This document shows positions 28,246 to 37,727 of a stretch of 64,000 nucleotides of DNA, one piece after another (position 1 is the stretch's first letter; every line of letters begins with the position of its first letter). The DNA comes from Rhizobium sp. 32-5/1 (GTDB taxonomy: Bacteria; Pseudomonadota; Alphaproteobacteria; Rhizobiales; Rhizobiaceae). The notes under the pieces were generated by a model. It saw nothing but the letters and a program-made list of their open reading frames with translations, did not search any database and was not told the origin of the DNA. The position numbers and the translations under genes are program-made. The stretch lies in assembly GCF_029537235.1 (NCBI RefSeq), contig NZ_CP120640.1, forward strand, positions 124,001 to 188,000. Reading direction: 5' to 3'.

Positions 28246-29368
28246 TCATTCATCGAGCAGACGGACGTCCGCCCGAAGCCAGTCGAGACGCACCGATCCA
28301 CCGGGTGCAAAGACCTCTTGGCCAGACGCCACGTGTTGGCGCACGATCAAGGATTTGTCTCCGACACGGACCTGATATTTCCTCAGCGGGCCGGCGTAGA
28401 TCATTTCTTCTACAATCCCGGTGACGACCTGGCTCTGACCAAGCTCAGCCGGTGCAGGGGAATTTACCGCAGAGATCCGCACGCGCTCAGGTCGAACCAT
28501 TGGCACTTTTCCGCGGAAGTTCTGATCGTTGAAGCCGAGCTCCGGTGAATCCAGAACATTTGCTTCTCCCAAGAAGTTGGCAACGAAGCGAGTAGCTGGC
28601 CGGTCATAGAGTGCTTCAGGCGTGTCCAGCTGTTCGATTTTGCCCGCCCTCATCACCACAATTCGGTCCGAAAGCGTGAGCGCCTCTTCCTGGTCATGCG
28701 TGACGCAAATGGTGGTTTTCTGAAACTCGCGATGGAGACCCTTGATCTCCCCCTGCATCTGTTCTCTGAGGTTTCTATCCAGGGCGCCAAGTGGCTCATC
28801 CAAGAGAAGGATCGGAGGATCAGCAATAAGGGCGCGCGCAAGAGCGACGCGCTGCTGCTGACCGCCGCTGAGTTGCGAGGGCATGCGCTCACCAAATGCG
28901 TCCAGGTGAACCCGCTTGAGCATGCGTTCAACCAAAGGAGCCCGCTCGCTCGCCTTCACGCCCCGCATTTCAAGCGGGAACTCAAGATTTCGTCGGACCG
29001 TCAGGTGCGGAAATAGTGCGTAACTTTGAAAGACGATGCCTTGGTCTCGGCCGTATGAAGGCACGGCTGCAACGGACTTGCCTGAGATCAGAATGTCGCC
29101 CTTCGTCGGGGACTCAAATCCCGCCAGCATCATCAGCGCCGTGGTTTTACCCGAGCCGCTTGGACCCAGAATGGTCAGAAATTCGCCTCGCCGTACCGTG
29201 AGTGAAAGCTCGGTGACCGCTGCGATCGGGCCGTACATTTTCAGTGACGTCACGAAATTCAATTTGGGCGGGTACGCGGTCTTCCAATTTCTGATCCTCG
29301 GTAGTTGCCTGTTTTGGCAGTTTCGCGACGGGGTATTCATCCGACCGCAGGTGAGCAGACTGAGACAT
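28246..29368 (-). CDS. ABC transporter ATPase (PotA-like), N-terminal frameshift
   Basis: ATPase of the adjacent importer. It has Walker A (LGPSGSGKTTALM), Q loop (VFQSYALFP), signature LSGGQQQRVALARAL, Walker B ILLLDEPLGALD, the H loop (VTHDQEEA) and a C-terminal TOBE-like regulatory domain (MVRPERVRIS). The best start is ATG 29368 (MSQSAHLRSDEY), with GAGGA seven bases upstream, giving an N-terminus ending QIEFRDVT. A one-base deletion near 29240-29245 separates it from LKMYGPIAAV. Unlike most breaks in this window, it is not at a homopolymer. A shorter start at 29340 in the main frame gives an unconvincing N-terminus. Confidence 0.87.
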
Positions 29369-29412
29369 GCTGCCATCCTCTATTCGTGGCGCAAAGACGC
29401 CTGTGTTGCGTT

Positions 29413-29441
29413 GCCAATGTGCCGCCGGGCGACACATTGGC
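29413..29441 (-). other. Hairpin after the binding-protein gene
   Basis: Inverted repeat with 9-base arms (GCCAATGTG and CACATTGGC) around an 11-base loop, just downstream of the solute-binding-protein stop at 29458 and ahead of the ATPase gene. There is no T tract. Such hairpins often raise binding-protein mRNA relative to the distal genes. Confidence 0.55.
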
Positions 29442-29457
29442 TTCGAGCGTGCGCTGC

Positions 29458-30560
29458 TTACTGAATGACCCAGTCGCTCCAGCGCTGCACAAGGCGCTGA
29501 ATATTCGAGAGACCATCGGGGCCAACTTCCGAGTACCAGGCACCATTCAGAAGGATCGCCTTCTCAAGATACTTTGGATGGCTGGGCAACGTGAGACCAA
29601 GCTCCTCGGATATTAGCTTAAATGCGTTCCGGTTGGTGGGGCCTTCCGGATAGAGCTTAGCGAAAGCTGCCTGGTTCTCAGCACGGCTTACGAATTCAAC
29701 GAACTTCTGGGCATTTTCGGCATTTGGGCTGTTTTTGGAATGACCCAGTAATCCCAAGTCATTTTCGCCTGGTTTCGATTGAGCTCCAATGCAGCGCCCT
29801 GGGCAATCGCGGATGCTGCGCGGCCGTCATAAGACATCATGACGTCGCCGGCTCCGCTCAGCATCAGCTGTTGGATTTCAGATCCGGCCGTCCACCACTT
29901 GCGGACGTGAGGCTTGATCTTGTCAAGGCTGGCGAAGATCCGGTCGATGTCCATCGGATAGATCTTGTCCGGAGCGACGCCGTCAGCCAGGAGTGCTTCT
30001 TCCCAAGGACCTTCCGAACCATATTGACCCGACACCAGGTATCGGACGCCTGGGAACTTCTCGGTATCCCAGAACTCGGCCCAGTTGGTGGGCCTCGCTT
30101 TGTCCGCGGGGTATTTCTTGGTGTTGTAAACCAGGTTGTAGGTGTAGAAGAAAAAGCCGACGCCGAAGTCTTGTTTCACATTCGGGACAAGGCCCTCGAT
30201 ATCTTCCTTTCTGAAAGTCGAGTAGTCAATCTTCTCCAGATAGCCTTTCTCGGCAGCTTGCAGGGCCGCACCTTGGCTCATAGGGCCGACATCGATGGTT
30301 ACGCTATTCGTCTTTTGCATCAGCTCGAGCTGTGCGAACTCGAAGTCTTGTGTCACCGGGATAACCTTGATGCCGGTTTCAGCTTCAAATGGTTTGGCGT
30401 AGGCTTCGATCACATATTTGCCGAGCTGCCCACCGTAGGTCAGCACTCGGACCTCCCCGGCTGTCTGTGCCGAGGCGTTAACAACAGGCGTTGCCAAAGT
30501 TGCGACGGCGATGGCGAAGGACGCCTGCATAATTCGTCTGCGGTTGATCAAAATGCTCAT
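29458..30560 (-). CDS. ABC solute-binding protein (polyamine/PotD-like), frameshifted
   Basis: Periplasmic binding protein of about 368 residues for the adjacent importer. The signal peptide starts MSILINRRRIMQASFAI and ends near VNASAQT; the RRR segment suggests possible Tat export. The mature part has EVRVLTYGGQLGKYVIEAY and PFEAETGIKVIPV, typical of the spermidine/putrescine class. The frame breaks at the TTTTT run 29732-29736; one more base gives WVIPKNSPNAENAQKFVEFVS, the expected C-terminal region. It is the first transport gene after the M20 gene, 71 bases downstream. Confidence 0.87.
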
Positions 30561-30631
30561 CTTCGTTCACCCTCTATTTTTCCCCGCCACTATTGACGAG
30601 GTTCTGAAGTTCTGCGGCAGGCAGTGTCTGG

Positions 30632-31795
30632 CTACGGCGCCAGGACCCTTTCAACCAAGTTCACCCAGTAGCCAACGCCGTAAGGCAAAGCATCGTCGTT
30701 GAAGTCGTATTCGGGGTTGTGGACGGAGGCCGTCGGACCGTTGCCAAGAAAGATGTAAGAACCTGGCCGCGCCTCCAGCATGTAAGCAAAGTCCTCCGAT
30801 CCCATACCTGGCTTGATGAGGTCATTGACTGATCCGTGCCCAACCAGATCGCGTGCTGCGTCAACCGCTATCTTCGTCTCGGCCTCGTGGTTCACAGTGA
30901 CAGGTTCGAGACGGCGATACGCAAAATTGATATCCGCGCCAAACCCGCCGGCGATACCCTGGGCGGCTTCGAAAATCCCTTTCTCTGCAAAGTCGCGGAG
31001 GGCCGGCGAAAGTGTCCGGACAGTCCCGCAAATAACTGCGTGCTGTGGGATGATATTATAGGCTTCTCCAGCATGGATTTTGGTCACGGAGATGACCAAG
31101 GCCTCCTGAGGATCGGTGTTCCTCGAAACCAAAGTCTGGAGGCCGAGAACGATTTGGGCGCCGATGACGATGGGATCGATGTTTTTGTGAGGCGTGGCGG
31201 CGTGGCCGCCTTTGCCCCGAACCGTTATGTCAAATTCGTCGAGCCCGGCCTGAATCGGGCCGCTGCAAATACTGAACTTGCCAACCTCCAGTCCGGGGTA
31301 GTTATGCATTCCGAAGACCTTGGAGATGCCAAAGCGGTCCATGATGCCTTCTTGCACCATCTTCTCTGCACCCCGGCCGTCTTCCTCGGCTGGCTGAAAT
31401 ATAAGGGCGACAGCGCCTTTGAAATTGCGCGTCTCCGCCAGATACTTCGCCGCCGCTAGAAGCATTGCAGTATGGCCGTCATGACCACATGCATGCATTT
31501 TTCCGGGAGTTTTAGATGCCCACGGTTTGCCCGAGGCTTCCAATATTGGTAGCGCGTCCATGTCGGCACGCAGCCCGATTGTCGGACCGTCACCTAGGTT
31601 TCCCTGGATTACGGCAACAACACCGGTCTGCGCTATTCCGGTTTCTATGTGATTGATGCCGAACGAAGCCAACTTCTCGGCAACGAAGTTTGCGGTGTCG
31701 TAGACGTCATAATCCAGCTCAGGATTCGCGTGAAGATACCGGCGCCATTCCGTCGCTTCGTCTCTAAGTTTTTCGAAGTTTTCGATGCCGCGCAT
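30632..31795 (-). CDS. M20D family amidohydrolase (N-acyl-amino-acid deacylase type)
   Basis: Zinc-dependent amidohydrolase of 387 residues, close to hippurate hydrolase and aminoacylase-like enzymes. All family motifs are standard: RADMDALPI, KMHACGHDGHTAML, IFQPAEEDG, VFGMHNYPGLEVG, and the C-terminal MGSEDFAYMLE and ASVHNPEYDFND. It likely removes an acyl group from an N-acylated amino acid. It is the promoter-proximal gene of a minus-strand array that continues into a binding-protein gene, so it probably acts on the imported compound. Its paralogue at 16987-18156 lacks the MHN histidine. Confidence 0.92.
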   Translation of the reverse strand: MRGIENFEKLRDEATEWRRYLHANPELDYDVYDTANFVAEKLASFGINHIETGIAQTGVVAVIQGNLGDGPTIGLRADMDALPILEASGKPWASKTPGKMHACGHDGHTAMLLAAAKYLAETRNFKGAVALIFQPAEEDGRGAEKMVQEGIMDRFGISKVFGMHNYPGLEVGKFSICSGPIQAGLDEFDITVRGKGGHAATPHKNIDPIVIGAQIVLGLQTLVSRNTDPQEALVISVTKIHAGEAYNIIPQHAVICGTVRTLSPALRDFAEKGIFEAAQGIAGGFGADINFAYRRLEPVTVNHEAETKIAVDAARDLVGHGSVNDLIKPGMGSEDFAYMLEARPGSYIFLGNGPTASVHNPEYDFNDDALPYGVGYWVNLVERVLAP

Positions 31796-31869
31796 CGTTT
31801 ATCCTTTTGATCTTGGATCGTTAAACGAAAAAATCCCTTGGCCGCGGATCCGCCACGATGTTCACTGAA

Positions 31870-31916
31870 CAGGCTCCAGGCTCCAGGCTCCAGGCTCCAG
31901 GCTCCAGGCTCCAGGC
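31870..31916. repeat. Heptanucleotide tandem repeat (CAGGCTC)
   Basis: The 7-base unit CAGGCTC is repeated about 6.7 times head to tail without mismatch, in the intergenic region 75 bases upstream of the M20 gene start. Such perfect short repeats are prone to slippage, so copy number may vary. Confidence 0.92.
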
Positions 31917-32016
31917 GACATGTGGGCTTGGGCGGATCATATACCCGCGATTTTGGTTCCCTTTTTTACCAACGTGCCTCCGCGGGCTGTCCTAGGCAAA
32001 TAGAGACTCAATATAA

Positions 32017-32041
32017 GTGCCATCTGGAAACCAGATGGCAC
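32017..32041. promoter_or_regulatory. Perfect 11-bp dyad, candidate operator
   Basis: Arms GTGCCATCTGG and CCAGATGGCAC surround AAA. The dyad is 222 bases upstream of the M20 gene. Its right half (GAAACCAGATGG) recurs as GAAACCAGATCG in the dyad upstream of the dipeptide-binding-protein gene and as AGAAGCCAGATGG in the inverted repeat upstream of the S9 peptidase gene. No T tract follows, so an operator is more likely than a terminator. Confidence 0.5.
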
Positions 32042-32304
32042 GCTACTGGAGGGAGTCGGTCGGGGCCTTGCCTGAGGGTGTGACGCACTCCTCCCGAGGT
32101 ACCACCAGTTTTTCGAGGTCGAAGACAAGCTCCGCCCGGACTGGCTCTGTGCGCCATCGCTACACAACCGGCAGCACTATGCCCGGCAGTATCGACCAGA
32201 CATCCTTGGGGATTCTTCAGGCTGCTAATTCTGATTGGGCGAGTTGCGAAGACCTCGTCGAAACGACGCTACGCAAAGCCCCCGGCAAGTTAAGGGGTAC
32301 CAGG

Positions 32305-33297
32305 CTAATTGTGCTCGATTTTGCCCGCTGGCGCGCGGACGTGACAGGCGACAGCGCGGCCATCGGGCATTGACACCAGCGGGGGCACGTCAACACGACA
32401 GCGGTCTTGTACGAGCGGGCAGCGCGGGTGGAATGCACACCCGCTCGGTGGGCTGACCGGGCTCGGCACTTCACCCTCGACTAGCGCCTCCAACTGAACC
32501 CTTGTGGGATCTGGTATAGGGGCGGCCGCTATTAGAGCCTCGGTGTAAGGATGTATTGGGTTGGCGAATAGCGCTTCGCAAGTTGCCAACTCGACAATCC
32601 GCCCGAGATACATGACCGCTACTCGATGACCAATATGCTCCACAACACCAAGATCGTGCGAGATAAACACGAAGGCGATCCCCGTTTCCTCTTGGAGGTC
32701 CATGAGAAGATTGAGGATTTGCGCCTGCACGGAGACGTCGAGAGCGGAGACTGCCTCGTCGGCGATGATGATTGAGGGTTTGAGCGACAACGCGCGCGCA
32801 ATTCCGAGCCGCTGGCGCTGACCGCCCGACAATTCCGAGGGAAGCCTATGCATGATCTCGGGCGCAAGGCCCACCTTTCGCAGGAGCTCCGCCGCAAGGT
32901 ATTCACGCTTTCTGCGGTTCAGACGCTCAAAATTCTCGACCGGTTCTGTGATAATCTGACCGGCCGTTAGCCGCGGGTTCAGCGACGAGTAGGGATCCTG
33001 GAAGACCATCTGCATGCGTCGGCGCCAGTCCCGAAGTTCGTTCTTGTTGAGACTGGCAATATCGTTTCCCTCGAGCAGGACGCGGCCACCTGTCGGGTCA
33101 ACAAGCCGCATCAAGAGCCGTGCGATTGTCGACTTTCCGCATCCTGATTCGCCAACAATGCAAAGTGTCTCGCCTGCGTTGACGGTAAAGGACACATCCT
33201 CGACCGCCCGCACGACTGGTGGAACTTTATTGAAGATCCCGCCACCGAGCGGATAGTGTTTGACCAGTTTTTCGACTTGCAACAAAGGGCCACTCAT
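32305..33297 (-). CDS. Dipeptide/oligopeptide ABC transporter ATPase (DppF/OppF)
   Basis: ATPase of 330 residues. It has the OppF-type N-terminus (LLQVEKLVKHYPLGGG), Walker A GESGCGKSTIAR, Q loop VFQDPYSSLNPR, signature LSGGQRQRLGIARAL, Walker B IIIADEAVSALD, H loop SHDLGVVEH and the C-terminal oligopeptide-transport region with GCAFHPRCP and two further cysteines (DRC, VAC), known to hold an iron-sulfur cluster in relatives. Walker B has DEAVSALD, normal for this family. It overlaps oppD by four bases at its start. The frame is intact. Confidence 0.93.
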   Translation of the reverse strand: MSGPLLQVEKLVKHYPLGGGIFNKVPPVVRAVEDVSFTVNAGETLCIVGESGCGKSTIARLLMRLVDPTGGRVLLEGNDIASLNKNELRDWRRRMQMVFQDPYSSLNPRLTAGQIITEPVENFERLNRRKREYLAAELLRKVGLAPEIMHRLPSELSGGQRQRLGIARALSLKPSIIIADEAVSALDVSVQAQILNLLMDLQEETGIAFVFISHDLGVVEHIGHRVAVMYLGRIVELATCEALFANPIHPYTEALIAAAPIPDPTRVQLEALVEGEVPSPVSPPSGCAFHPRCPLVQDRCRVDVPPLVSMPDGRAVACHVRAPAGKIEHN

Positions 33298-34299
33298 GCG
33301 CTCACTACCTCTTCTGCATGCCAGCAGGCGGCCGCGTGATCCGCGCCGTATTCTTTAACAGCTGGCGTTTTCTCCCGGCAGACTTCGGTCGCGAACGAAC
33401 AACGCGGCGCAAAGCTGCACCCGACGATAGGCTCCCGCAGGCTCGGCACAATGCCTGGGATTTCCGGCAGACGGCGCTCTTTCCCGCGCCGCCTGTCTGG
33501 GACCGAGCGCATGAGAGCTTTTGTGTACGGATGCATGGGCCGCGCGAAGAGATCCGTGACCGTTGCCTGCTCGACGATCCGACCAGCATACATCACTATG
33601 ACGCGCTGGCAGGTCTCGGCCACGACGCCTAGGTCATGGGTGATGAACATAACCGAGGTTCCCATGCGCTCCTTCAGATCGACGATCAGCCGCAGGATCT
33701 GCGCCTGAATGGTGACGTCGAGCGCCGTTGTCGGTTCGTCGGCAATCAAGAGTTCAGGTGAGCAGGCAAGTGCCATGGCAATCATGGCACGCTGGCGCAT
33801 GCCGCCGGACATCTCGTGGGGATAATTGCTTACCCGCCGTTCGGGGTCCGCAATGCGGACGAGGCGCAGCATATCGACGGCCCTTGCCAGGGCCTCAGAA
33901 CGGGAGGCACCGGTGTGAATTTCGACTGCCTCTGCAATCTGGCGACCGACAGTGTAGACCGGATTCAGGCTCGTCATAGGATCCTGGAAGATCATAGCGA
34001 TTTTATCCCCCGGATCTTACGCATCTCGCGGTCGGGCAGATCCAAGAGATTGCGACCGTGAAAGAGGACCTCACCGCCCATCGTCTTGGCGGAGAGCTTC
34101 GGCAGTAGCCGCATAATGGACAGCGCCGTCACGCTCTTGCCACAACCGGATTCGCCGACTACTCCGAGCGTTTCCCCTTCTTTACTTGAAAGCTAACCCC
34201 GCCGAGAGCGTGCGTGACGCTTTCTTCGCCGAAGAAGTGCGTTTCAAGATCCCGGACATCAAGGAGGATCTCCCGATCAAAATCTTTCTGAATATGCAT
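33294..34299 (-). CDS. Dipeptide/oligopeptide ABC transporter ATPase (DppD/OppD), two frameshifts
   Basis: Second ATPase of the peptide importer. The N-terminus MHIQKDFDREILLDVRDLE starts at 34299 with GGAG upstream. Two breaks lie at C runs on the plus strand: CCCC 34174-34177 and CCCCC 34007-34011. One extra base at each restores KKGETLGVVGESGCGKSV (Walker A) and IRGDKIAMIFQDPMTSL (Q loop). The rest, with MSGGMRQRAMIAMALA, LLIADEPTTALD and the cysteine-rich SFAPRCSFATEVC tail, is intact. The repaired product is about 335 residues, normal for DppD. It lies directly after oppC. Confidence 0.88.
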
Positions 34300-34300
34300 G

Positions 34301-35180
34301 TCAGCTCCGCCTTTTCGCACGAGGATCGAACAAGTCGCGGAGACCGTCCCCAAACAGATTTACCGCCAGAACCGTGATCGCAAGAAAGATACCCGGTGCG
34401 AATATGGTGAAAGGAGCAATCGATAGGTACAGCCGAGAGCTGGAGATCATATTCCCCCAACTTGAGATTTCGGGGGTACGCCAACGCCTAAGAAGCTCAG
34501 CCCGGCTTCTGTCATGATCGCGTCCGCACAAACAACCGCAGTTTGGACCATGAGCGGTGGAAGAGTGCTTGGAAGAATATGGCGCCACAGAATCTTCGGC
34601 AGCCGTGCTCCGCCGCAAACAGCGGCTTCGACATATGCGCGTTCACGCACACTTAGGACCACTGACCTTACCATTCTCGTCACGCTCGGAATTTGTGGGA
34701 TGGCGATCGCTATAATCAGAATGCCAATTCCCGTCCCCGTGAGCGAGATGAGCGCGATTGCAAGCAAGAACGTTGGGATCGACATCAAAGCGTCCATCAC
34801 GCGCATGATGACGTTGTCGAAGCTTCGAATGTAGCCGGCGAGTACACCGATCAGAAGCCCGGCGGATGCGGCCACTAGCGCCGATACCAATCCGACCGTG
34901 AGAGAGATCCGCGCGCCGTAAACGGTCCGAGCGAACACATCCCGACCCAGGTTATCCGTCCCCAACCAATATTCGGCCGAGGGGGTTGCAGGCGGACAAA
35001 CGGATCCATTTTCAACGGATCTCCCGCATAAAGTGGAGCTGCGAGCGTCAGAGCGATCAGGATTACCAGGAGACCACCGCCGATCAGAACTAGCGGGTGT
35101 CTTCGAGCATGGCGGGCGAGGTGTGAGACTCGAAAGCGACCCCGTTGCCCGGGGTTTGGTAACGAAATTGCAAAAGACAT
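34301..35180 (-). CDS. Dipeptide/oligopeptide ABC transporter permease (DppC/OppC), two frameshifts
   Basis: Inner-membrane permease with the OppC-type N-terminus (HLARHARRHPLVLIGGGLLVIL), the segment GTDNLGRDVFARTVYGARISL, EAA loop REYVEAA-like RERAYVEAAVCGGARLPKILWRHILP and the C-terminal LGVGVPP...WGNMI. Breaks lie at GGGGG 34981-34985 and GGGGG 34472-34476. Adding one base to each joins LQPPSAEYWLGTDNLGRD and GVGVPPEISSWGN, both strongly conserved. The repaired length is about 293 residues. The stop is one base from the oppD start, and the start lies just after the oppB stop. Confidence 0.88.
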
Positions 35181-35181
35181 A

Positions 35182-36132
35182 TCAGTACCGAATCCGGGGA
35201 TCGATCAGCGTGTAAGCAAGATCGACCGCCAAGTTAATCAGGACGTATATTCCTGAGATGACGATAAGTACGCTTTGAATGACCGGGTAATCTCGGTTGT
35301 TGATCGCATCGACTACGAGACGGCCAATTCCCGGGATATTGAACACCGTTTCGGTGAGTACGACCCCGCCAATCATATAGGCGAAACTAAGACCGATCAC
35401 AGTGACGATAGGTGCCCCCGCGTTTTTCAAAGCGTGACGAAAAAGCATGGAGTATGGCGATGCCCCCTTGGCAGCGGCCGTGCGCATGTAATCCTCCGAC
35501 AACACCTCGAGCATGCTGGCCCGCGCGATTCGAGCAATGAAGGCGATATAGGGAAGACTTAGCGCAACAGTCGGGAGGATGAGATGAGCGAACCATGGCC
35601 CTAGGCCTTGGCCGATCGGCACGTAGCCTTGAACCGGGAGCAGTCGCGTCTGGATAGCAAACACATAAATGAGGAAATAGCCGACCACGAAAACCGGAAG
35701 AGAGTAACCGAGCGCCGAAAATACGGTTAGCGCGCGATCGACGACACCTCCCGCGCGCCAAGCAGCAAGAATGCCAAACGTCACTCCGCCCACTACTGAC
35801 ACGAACAATGTCAAAAGCGCCACTGATAGCGTCGGTTCCATCCTCTGTTTCATGAGTTGAACGACCGGACGCCCGGCGAAGACCGACGTACCGAAATCGC
35901 CGCGCAGTGTGTTTTGTGCCCACTGTCCGAACTGTACTGGCAGCGGCTCGTTTAACCCCAGTTGCTCTCGAACGCTGGCGACCATCTGCTCGCTAGCAGT
36001 CGGCCCGGCAATGATGGCTGCTGGATCTCCAGGCGTTAGCCTGATGAGAAGGAAGATGAATATCCCGACCATCGCCATGACGACGATGGCCGAGATCAAC
36101 CTGCGAAGGATGTAGTAGACCAAAAGACTCAC
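35182..36132 (-). CDS. Dipeptide/oligopeptide ABC transporter permease (DppB/OppB)
   Basis: Permease of 316 residues. Family features are YYILRRLISAIVVMAMVG at the N-terminus, RLTPGDPA, EQLGLNEPLPVQFGQW, RASMLEVLSEDYMRTAAAKG (EAA loop) and VVLTETVFNIPGIGRL, ending AYTLIDPRIRY. I use GTG 36132, which overlaps the oppA stop as GTGA; the longer open frame to 36318 adds only antisense-like sequence. It is intact, and pairs with the repaired OppC. Confidence 0.92.
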   Translation of the reverse strand: MSLLVYYILRRLISAIVVMAMVGIFIFLLIRLTPGDPAAIIAGPTASEQMVASVREQLGLNEPLPVQFGQWAQNTLRGDFGTSVFAGRPVVQLMKQRMEPTLSVALLTLFVSVVGGVTFGILAAWRAGGVVDRALTVFSALGYSLPVFVVGYFLIYVFAIQTRLLPVQGYVPIGQGLGPWFAHLILPTVALSLPYIAFIARIARASMLEVLSEDYMRTAAAKGASPYSMLFRHALKNAGAPIVTVIGLSFAYMIGGVVLTETVFNIPGIGRLVVDAINNRDYPVIQSVLIVISGIYVLINLAVDLAYTLIDPRIRY

Positions 36133-37727
36133 CCCTTTTGCATATTCCACATCGGAACATTGCCGGTCTTCAGACCAACAAGGCCGGTCAAGTCCTTCCT
36201 GTGTGCAACGGGTGATATAACCTGGCCCAAGCTTATCAAGCTCGCGTAATTCCACCAAACCTGCTGCATCTCGCGAGCGAGGGCTTGGCGTTCTTCGAGT
36301 GTCTCGACGTCGGGCCATTTGGCACGCAACGCCTCGTATTCGGCTGATTCAGGCCAGCCGAACCAACTTTCCTCTCCGTTCATAGCCATCCAGGCCGCAG
36401 TTGTCGGATCGCCAAACTGGAAATCTGTGGCGGAGGAAATGAAAATACTCCAGCCACCTTCGTCGACAGAAACCCTCTTTGCCCTTCTGGTAACAAGGCC
36501 AGCCCAGTCAGTCGATGCAAGCTCCGCATTGATCCCTATTTTGCGCATTTCCGATGCGAGTAGCAGCGAAGCATTGTGCGCTTCACCCCAGTCGGTGGGA
36601 TCGAGGATAACGACCTTTTCGCCAGCATAGCCGGCCTCCGCAAAAAGCCGCTTGGCCGCCTCCGCGTCACCACCCTCTTTGTACCAATCGGTGTTCGCTT
36701 CATTGGTATAAGCTGTACCGGTACCAAACAGCGATTTGACGGGACGACTGTATTGTGGCGATGGATTGATGATGCGAAGAAACGCCTCCTGGTTGATGAG
36801 ATGCAGCATCGCCTGCCGCGCCTTGACGTTGTTAAACGGCTTTTGCAGGCAGTTCATTCGGAGGAAATAGTTGTAACCGGATTTGTACAGATCCTCGAGC
36901 ACAAGGTTCGGATCACTCTCGATCACCGGGTAAAGATCGGCTGGAGGCGCGCCTAGGAAGTCGATCTCTCCGGCCTGCAAGGCCGAAACGGCCGTCTGCT
37001 GATCCGGAAAGTCGTTCCAGATGACACGATTGACTCTGGCGATCTTGCCACCTGCAAGTCCGTCGGGGGCCTCGCTGCGGGGAACATACTCTTCAAACTT
37101 GTCGAACGTAATGTTAGCCCCGGGTACAAAAAGCTCCTCGTTGAACTTGAATGGCCCCGATCCGATGTGTGTGGTAACCGCTTCACTCGGCGGACGATCT
37201 GCATCCTTTTCGCGCATGATGAACAGCGGATAGGTGCTGACTTGTGCCAGTTGATCAATCAACAAACCAAGTGGCTCTTTAAGGGTGATGACGAAGGTTT
37301 TGTCGTCCTTTATGGAAACATCCTGCGCCCGCTGCTGTACCAGACTTCCACCTGGTGTCTGGAACCAACGGCGAATTGAGGCAACACAATCCGCAGCCGT
37401 AACCTTTGTGTGGTCGTGCCAACTCAGTCCGTCTCGAAGCTGGAAGGTGTAAGTCCTCTTGTCGTCCGAAGCGCTCCAATCCCCGATCATTTGCGGCTGT
37501 GGCACGAGCTTTGAATCGAGGCCGAAGAGCATATCGTAGACACCAAAGGCGTAATCGCCGATATCTACGTCTGTCGTCGTGTAAGGATCGAAGGCCTGCG
37601 GCACGCCGTGGGACCATTTCACTGGTTCTCCTCCAGTCGATGCCTGCGCGCGGAGCAGGGACGGGAACGACGCTGCCGCTCCGATAGCCATGCTCGCTTT
37701 CATTACGTTTCTACGAGAGATTTTCAT
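36129..37727 (-). CDS. Dipeptide/oligopeptide ABC solute-binding protein (DppA/OppA family)
   Basis: Family 5 periplasmic binding protein of about 532 residues. The N-terminus KISRRNVMKASMAIGAAASF carries a twin-arginine motif, so export may be by Tat, with cleavage near LLRAQAS. The mature part has DIGDYAFGVYDMLFGLD, RTYTFQLRDGLSWHDHTKVTA, the segment IRRWFQTPGG, and KARQAMLHLINQEAFL. ATG 37727 is used because GGGGA lies nine bases upstream. It is the first gene of the minus-strand dpp operon, and a 26-base dyad lies about 155 bases upstream. Ligand probably a short peptide. Confidence 0.92.
   Translation of the reverse strand: MKISRRNVMKASMAIGAAASFPSLLRAQASTGGEPVKWSHGVPQAFDPYTTTDVDIGDYAFGVYDMLFGLDSKLVPQPQMIGDWSASDDKRTYTFQLRDGLSWHDHTKVTAADCVASIRRWFQTPGGSLVQQRAQDVSIKDDKTFVITLKEPLGLLIDQLAQVSTYPLFIMREKDADRPPSEAVTTHIGSGPFKFNEELFVPGANITFDKFEEYVPRSEAPDGLAGGKIARVNRVIWNDFPDQQTAVSALQAGEIDFLGAPPADLYPVIESDPNLVLEDLYKSGYNYFLRMNCLQKPFNNVKARQAMLHLINQEAFLRIINPSPQYSRPVKSLFGTGTAYTNEANTDWYKEGGDAEAAKRLFAEAGYAGEKVVILDPTDWGEAHNASLLLASEMRKIGINAELASTDWAGLVTRRAKRVSVDEGGWSIFISSATDFQFGDPTTAAWMAMNGEESWFGWPESAEYEALRAKWPDVETLEERQALAREMQQVWWNYASLISLGQVISPVAHRKDLTGLVGLKTGNVPMWNMQKG

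Larger units (their letters stand above)
31796..32304. other. Intergenic region upstream of the M20 gene, with repeats and a coding remnant
   Basis: About 500 bases between the M20 gene and the dpp operon, both on the minus strand. It contains a heptanucleotide tandem repeat (31870-31916) and a perfect 25-base dyad (32017-32041), annotated separately. The plus strand from 32041 to about 32240 looks partly coding: ARYWRESVGALPEGVTHSSR recalls the N-terminus of class III aminotransferases of the glutamate-semialdehyde type, but continues only through frame changes. I treat it as a possible decayed remnant. The promoter of the M20-ABC array should lie here. Confidence 0.45.

Noticed and set aside
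31870..31916. Tandem repeats considered as a CRISPR array
   Set aside because: The 7-base units are contiguous with no spacers, and no cas gene is present; the same applies to the 8-base repeat at 48521-48576.
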